Assembly (NCBI GenBank): GCA_017654935.2
Contig: CM065699.1
Span: forward strand, 21,534,110 to 21,598,109
Reading direction: 5' to 3'
From: Phymorhynchus buccinoides
Taxonomy: Eukaryota; Mollusca; Gastropoda; Neogastropoda; Raphitomidae
Length of the DNA stretch: 64,000 bases
The notes below the pieces were generated by a model. It saw nothing but the letters and a program-made list of their open reading frames with translations, was not told the origin of the DNA and did not search any database. Position 1 is the stretch's first letter, and each line of letters starts with the position of its first letter. This document shows, in pieces, positions 55,101-61,100 of the stretch. The position numbers and the translations under genes are program-made.

Positions 55101-58100
55101 AATAGAGTGCCCAACAATCTGTTAGGTGTAGGCACTGATGGTTACAATAGAGTGCCCAACAATCTGTTAGGTGTAGGCACTGATGGTTGCACTAGAGTGC
55201 CCATCAATCTGTTAGGTGTAGGCACTGATGGTTGAAGTAGAGTGCCCATCAATCTGTTAGGTGTAGGCACTGATGGTTACAATAGAGTGCCCATCAATCT
55301 GTTAGGTGTAGGCACTGATGGTTGCACTAGAGTGCCCAACAATCTGTTAGGTGTAGGCACTGATGGTTGAATTAGAGTGCCCAACAATCTGTTAGGTGTA
55401 GGCACTGATGGTTACAATAGAGTGCCCATCAATCTGTTAGGTGTAGGCACTGATGGTTGAAGTAGAGTGCCCATCAATCTGTTAGGTGTAGGCACTGATG
55501 GTTACAATAGAGTGCCCAACAATCTGTTAGGTGTAGGCACTGATGGTTGCACTAGAGTGCCCATCAATCTGTTAGGTGTAGGCACTGATGGTTGAAGTAG
55601 AGTGCCCATCAATCTGTTAGGTGTAGGCACTGATGGTTACAATAGAGTGCCCATCAATCTGTTAGGTGTAGGCACTGATGGTTGCACTAGAGTGCCCAAC
55701 AATCTGTTAGGTGTAGGCACTGATGGTTGCACTAGAGTGCCCATCAATCTGTTAGGTGTAGGCACTGATGCGCACACTAGAGTGCCCAACAATCTGTTAG
55801 GTGTAGGCACTGATGGTTGAACTAGAGTGCCCAACAATCTGTTAGGTGTAGGCACTGATGGTTGAACTAGAGTGCCCAACAATCTGTTAGGTGTAGGCAC
55901 TGATGGTTACAATAGAGTGCCCATCAATCTGTTAGGTGTAGGCACTGATGGTTGCACTAGAGTGCCCATCAATCTGTTAGGTGTAGGCACTGATGGTTGA
56001 ACTAGAGTGCCCAACAATCTGTTAGGTGTAGGCACTGATGGTTGAACTAGAGTGCCCAACAATCTGTTAGGTGTAGGCACTGATGGTTGAACTAGAGTGC
56101 CCAACAATCTGTTAGGTGTAGGCACTGATGGTTACAATAGAGTGCCCATCAATCTGTTAGGTGTAGGCACTGATGGTTGAAGTAGAGTGCCCATCAATCT
56201 GTTAGGTGTAGGCACTGATGGTTGCACTAGAGTGCCCATCAATCTGTTAGGTGTAGGCACTGATGGTTGCACTAGAGTGCCCAACAATCTGTTAGGTGTA
56301 GGCACTGATGGTTGCACTAGAGTGCCCAACAATCTGTTAGGTGTAGGCACTGATGGTTGCACTAGAGTGCCCGACAATCTGTCAGGCGATAGAGTGCTGA
56401 ACAATCTGTCGGGCGTAGGGCGAAACGAGTTAATTCCTGAGCCTTACCTTCCAGCAGCAGGGTGGTCTCCCTCTTGCATGCCTCTTCGTACTTCACAAAC
56501 ATGGAGGGCGGAATCTTGCCCGCTTTTCTCAGCGCCTCTATGAACCCCATCCTGCTGTCTGGGCTGTCCGGCAACTGATGTATCAGTACAGCTCAGTGTT
56601 AGGAAAAACTTATTGCTTTGTTTGTTCGTTTTAGGACTGCAAATCATCACACTTAAGGTCTCCCCCCCCTCCGTGGGGATACCGGGGAGTCTTTCGTACA
56701 AATAGCTCCCCCACCTTCTGGAAGTTCTGTGCTTGTAACTTCCTCTAAACTGCCACTCTATTTGATTCTGCCTTTTCCCTTTGCTTACTGTCATCTACTA
56801 TCTTTCTGCCTAACCGGTCCATTCTCGATCTCCTGCCCTTTTTTCAAGAAATTCTTATATGGATTTTCTCCAGCCGAAGATGGGCATGCCGGGCCTAACT
56901 ATTTCTTAGTTGGGCGCATAACGGCAGCATGACGCACCTGCGCTCATAATTGACAGGAAACTGTCTGAGCGAGCGATGATAATGAAGAATAAGTTACACT
57001 TAAGGCATAACTGTGGTAGAGTGGCTCAAAGATAAAACATTTATCTCCTAAGCAATAAACCCAGGTTTGCTTACCGGTTGCAGCAGAAAAGTTTTCCTCC
57101 TCACTCTCCACTAGACCTTATGGTCTGAACGCTAAGTCTTTCGGATGAGACGACAGGAAACCGAGGTCCTGTGTGCTCATGCACTTCATGCATCAGGGCT
57201 CCCAATCGTCCCACAAAACAAGGGGTCCCAGGGACTCCTTCATTTACAGTATAGAGGGTCCTAGAGGAGGGATATAGGGTCCCAATGACATTGTGAATGC
57301 TAAAAAGAATTTGCATAGTGCATCCCTGGGACCCCCTGCACATTCTTTTAGAGGGTCCCTTAGAATTCTAGTACTTCATAGACCCCCAAATGGGGGTCCC
57401 TGGGAGCCCTGATGCATGTAAAAGAATTCAGTGGCAAGAAATGGGGTGTCAATTAGTTAAAAAAAAGTATCGCTCCCCCCTTCTCCTTCACTCACACACA
57501 CAAAAAAACACCTGCAAGCAAAACAAAAAAAGGTGACGCTGCACTCGTAGCGACACTCTCTCCTGGTAGCACAAAACAATGATTGTCAATTCTGCAACGA
57601 TGGCTGATAAAGAACCCCAGAGTGGATCTTCATCTTCTGTCAAAAGATTGGACAAAGATGACTATCCAAATTCATTGCTAACATGTTCTTGTTATTGTTG
57701 CTGTCGTGCCCTGGCTTAAAGACTCCAGGGATCATCCCAACAGCTGAAGCACTTGAACATTATGGTACAAATGCACCAGCTAGGGATGAGAACATTATGT
57801 GTGTGACCGCTTTTGATTACCCATGATTCCAACTTCTGAGGATTTTGGACTGATTATGTTATGCTAGGAGCTTGCCATGGCTAAAGACAATCCCCGCATA
57901 ACTATGCAGAACATAGCAACATTTTGATGTAGCCTTGGTGTTCTAGCTTATGTCAATTGGTTTGACACAGCCTTATGCCAAGGCGAATTGCTGACATAAT
58001 TTTGTAAAATTTCTCAAGTGTAAATTGTAGGCATGATAATGGAGGAAAGGTATTCTTCTCTGAAAATATTTGTGGGTTTCAGGAGACATTGTTTAATGGT

Positions 58101-61100
58101 GGTCCCAATGGGTTAAGATCCCTTTATGGTGGTTAGGAGGCAATTTATCTTGAGGACAAACCTATAAAACTTATATATTAGGGAAAGGCATCTCTTCAAA
58201 CTTAAAACCCCATCTGACATTTGTTTGTCTACATTCATTTTTCTCTGAATTCAGAGAATTCTCTGAAGATTACCATGCCTGTTATATAAAAGCGACACAA
58301 TGGTAATTTTCTCATTTTTCTGAAAACTCCAGAGTGTGAGATAGACAAACTTTTCATAAGCATGACAAAATGTAGTTACCCTAGAACTTAATATGATTTA
58401 CAAACTTTCTTAGTTTGAAAATGTATTATTCTATTGTTGTTTTGTGTGTAAGAGTATTCATTTGTTTTTGTAAATGTTTCATTAACATGTTTATTAAAAA
58501 AAACACCACTCACGTGTCTTGGTTGAAGCAAAGCTGGCAGAAACTTTCCCACAAAGTATGGCTTCCTAAATATGCTGGAAAAGAAACAGACCCGGATGTT
58601 TTCAAAATCCACATGTAAATTGACAATGAAAGGGAGGTGCGGTTGACCACAGTGACGAAAAGAAGCTAACAATTGTTTTCAGTTGCCAAATATCAGCTAC
58701 ATAAAAAGCATACCACCATGGGTGGAAAATGTGCGCATCACTACAGGTGGAACCTCCCTTATGAGACCTTCAAAAATCCTCCAAAATGAGATCTTATAAG
58801 GGAGGGGTCTTATAAGGGAGGTAATTTTAATACTTACAAAGAAGGGCAATGTCTCAGAGAAGTAGGTCTTATGTGGGAGGGAGTCTTATAATGGGAAGTC
58901 TTATAAGGGAGGTTCCACTGTACTAAAATATTTCACTTAAAAAAATACAATGTTCAGTATTGACTCGCATCAACAATAGTTTGCTTTCGTCAATGGACAA
59001 AAGGTTGCTTGCAAGCAAGTGTCTTGGATCAATCCAGAACAGCCAATCCAAAACGTTTTCTTCTTTTTGTACAAATAATCTTCCTGCTCAATGAGAAAGA
59101 AGAAAATGCAAGATCATTTTCTAAGCCTGTCTTTAACTTAAGATTAGTTTCTCACCAATGTTTTGTTTTTCTTTTTTTTTGCTGAAGAATTTTTTTTCTT
59201 CGCAGTTTCTCAATTTCAGGTTCGCTGAAATCCATGAAAACTGGGAAAGCTGAAAGACATTCCTAATGAAAAAAAGGTCTAAACCAGAATCATATTTAGC
59301 ATGGAAAGAAATTGATGCAAATTGAGAACACACACGATATGGCAAGTAGAAAATATGTGACTTTGATATAAAAAAAAAATCATTGCATTTCAAGAGTAAT
59401 AATCTATATGAGTAAAAAAGCAAATTCAAGTCTGCATGTTAGCTTCTTTCTAAGAACACTGAAATTAGGCACACGATTTCCAACATACTGGCAAAATCTA
59501 AATCACACACAGACAGAAACAAGGACACAGACACAAGTGACAGAAACACGCACACACAAACTCACCAAACACACAGATACACACACCAAACATACCCAAA
59601 CACAACACACGGTCTTATACACATGTTCCATACATGCACACAGACAAACATTCACACAGACACATACACAAACAGACAGAGGCATACACACATGCATACA
59701 CACACACACAAACACACACAGAGACCTTCCCCCCTCCCACTCCCACCCCATCCACCCGACCAACTAGCCTGGCTTCCATGACAGTGGTAGGGAGTTTACC
59801 GGACGATTCAAACAGTTTACCGGACGATTCAAACACAGCTACAACTAACCTGGCTTCCATGACAGTGGTAGGGAGTTTACTGGATGATTCAAACACAGCT
59901 ACAACTAACCTGGCTTCCATGACAGTGGTAGGGAGTTTACCGGACGATTCAAACACAGCTACAACTAACCTGGCTTCCATGATAGTGGTAGGGAGTTTAC
60001 TGGATGATTCAAACAGTTTACCGGATGATTCAAACACAGCTACAACTAACCTGGCTTCCATGACAGTGGTAGGGAGTTTACTGGATGATTCAAACAGTTT
60101 ACCGGACGATTCAAACACAGCTACAACTAACCTGGCTTCCATGACAGTGGTAGGGAGTTTAGTGGTAGGGCTACAACTAACCTGGTTTAGTGGTAGGGAG
60201 TTTAGGTCAAACAGTTTACCGGAGATTCACAGAGGCAGTGGTAGTTTCTGTGAAATTCGGGTTGCTCCCACCTGAAAAGCGCGTCGCAGCCAGAGGCGCG
60301 CCACCCAATTTAAAAAAAAAAATTTGCTTGCGATTTTTGTGTGACTGATGAGGACCAAATGACAACTTTTTCGTTGCCACTGGGCTTAACGTGCGCAAAG
60401 TGAGAGATGATTCAAACACAGCTACAACTAACCTGGCTTCCATGACGGTGGTGGGGAGTTTACCAGACGATTCAAACACAGCTACAGCTTTCTCGACATC
60501 CTGAGCCCCTGCCTCCGCCTGTGCACATCAAACATCACACAGTATAAGTCACTATAAGCAGCAAAGGCAATCCATTCCCACTGAAAACTACAGTGAAACC
60601 TCCCTATTAAGACCTTGAAAAATCAGCCCCCAAAAAGGTCTTAACAGGGAAGGGCTTTATCAGGGAGGTGGACACTCAGTAGTCCGGATATGAAGGGGAA
60701 AATATCGGTGAACATTTCTGGGGTCACATCTTAGAGGGAGTCTTAATAGGGAGGGTCCTAACAGGGAAGGGTCTTACCAGGGGGGTGGACACTCAGTAGT
60801 CCGGATATGAAGGGGAAAATATCGGTGAACATTTCTGGGGTCACATCTTAGAGGGAATCTTAATAGGGAGGGTCCTAACACTAGTAACAGGGAAGGTCTT
60901 ACCAGGGGGGTGGACACTCAGTAGTCCGGATATGAAGGGGAAAATATCGGTGAACATTTCTGGGTCAAGTATTAGAGGGAATCTTAATAGGGAGGTTCCT
61001 AACACTAGTAACAGGGAAGGTCTTACCAGGGGGGTGGACACTCAGTAGTCCGGATATGAAGGGGAAAATATCGGTGAACATTTCTGGGGTCACATCTTAG

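Noticed and set aside
55602..56404. ORFs on both strands of the 45-bp satellite
   Set aside because: The 15-codon period keeps frames open; there is no start context, domain or splice support.
59615..60142. 175-aa ORF with [10 protein letters not shown] repeats as an independent gene
   Set aside because: It is an intronic array derived from the neighbouring FANCA exon and ends in CA-repeat sequence.
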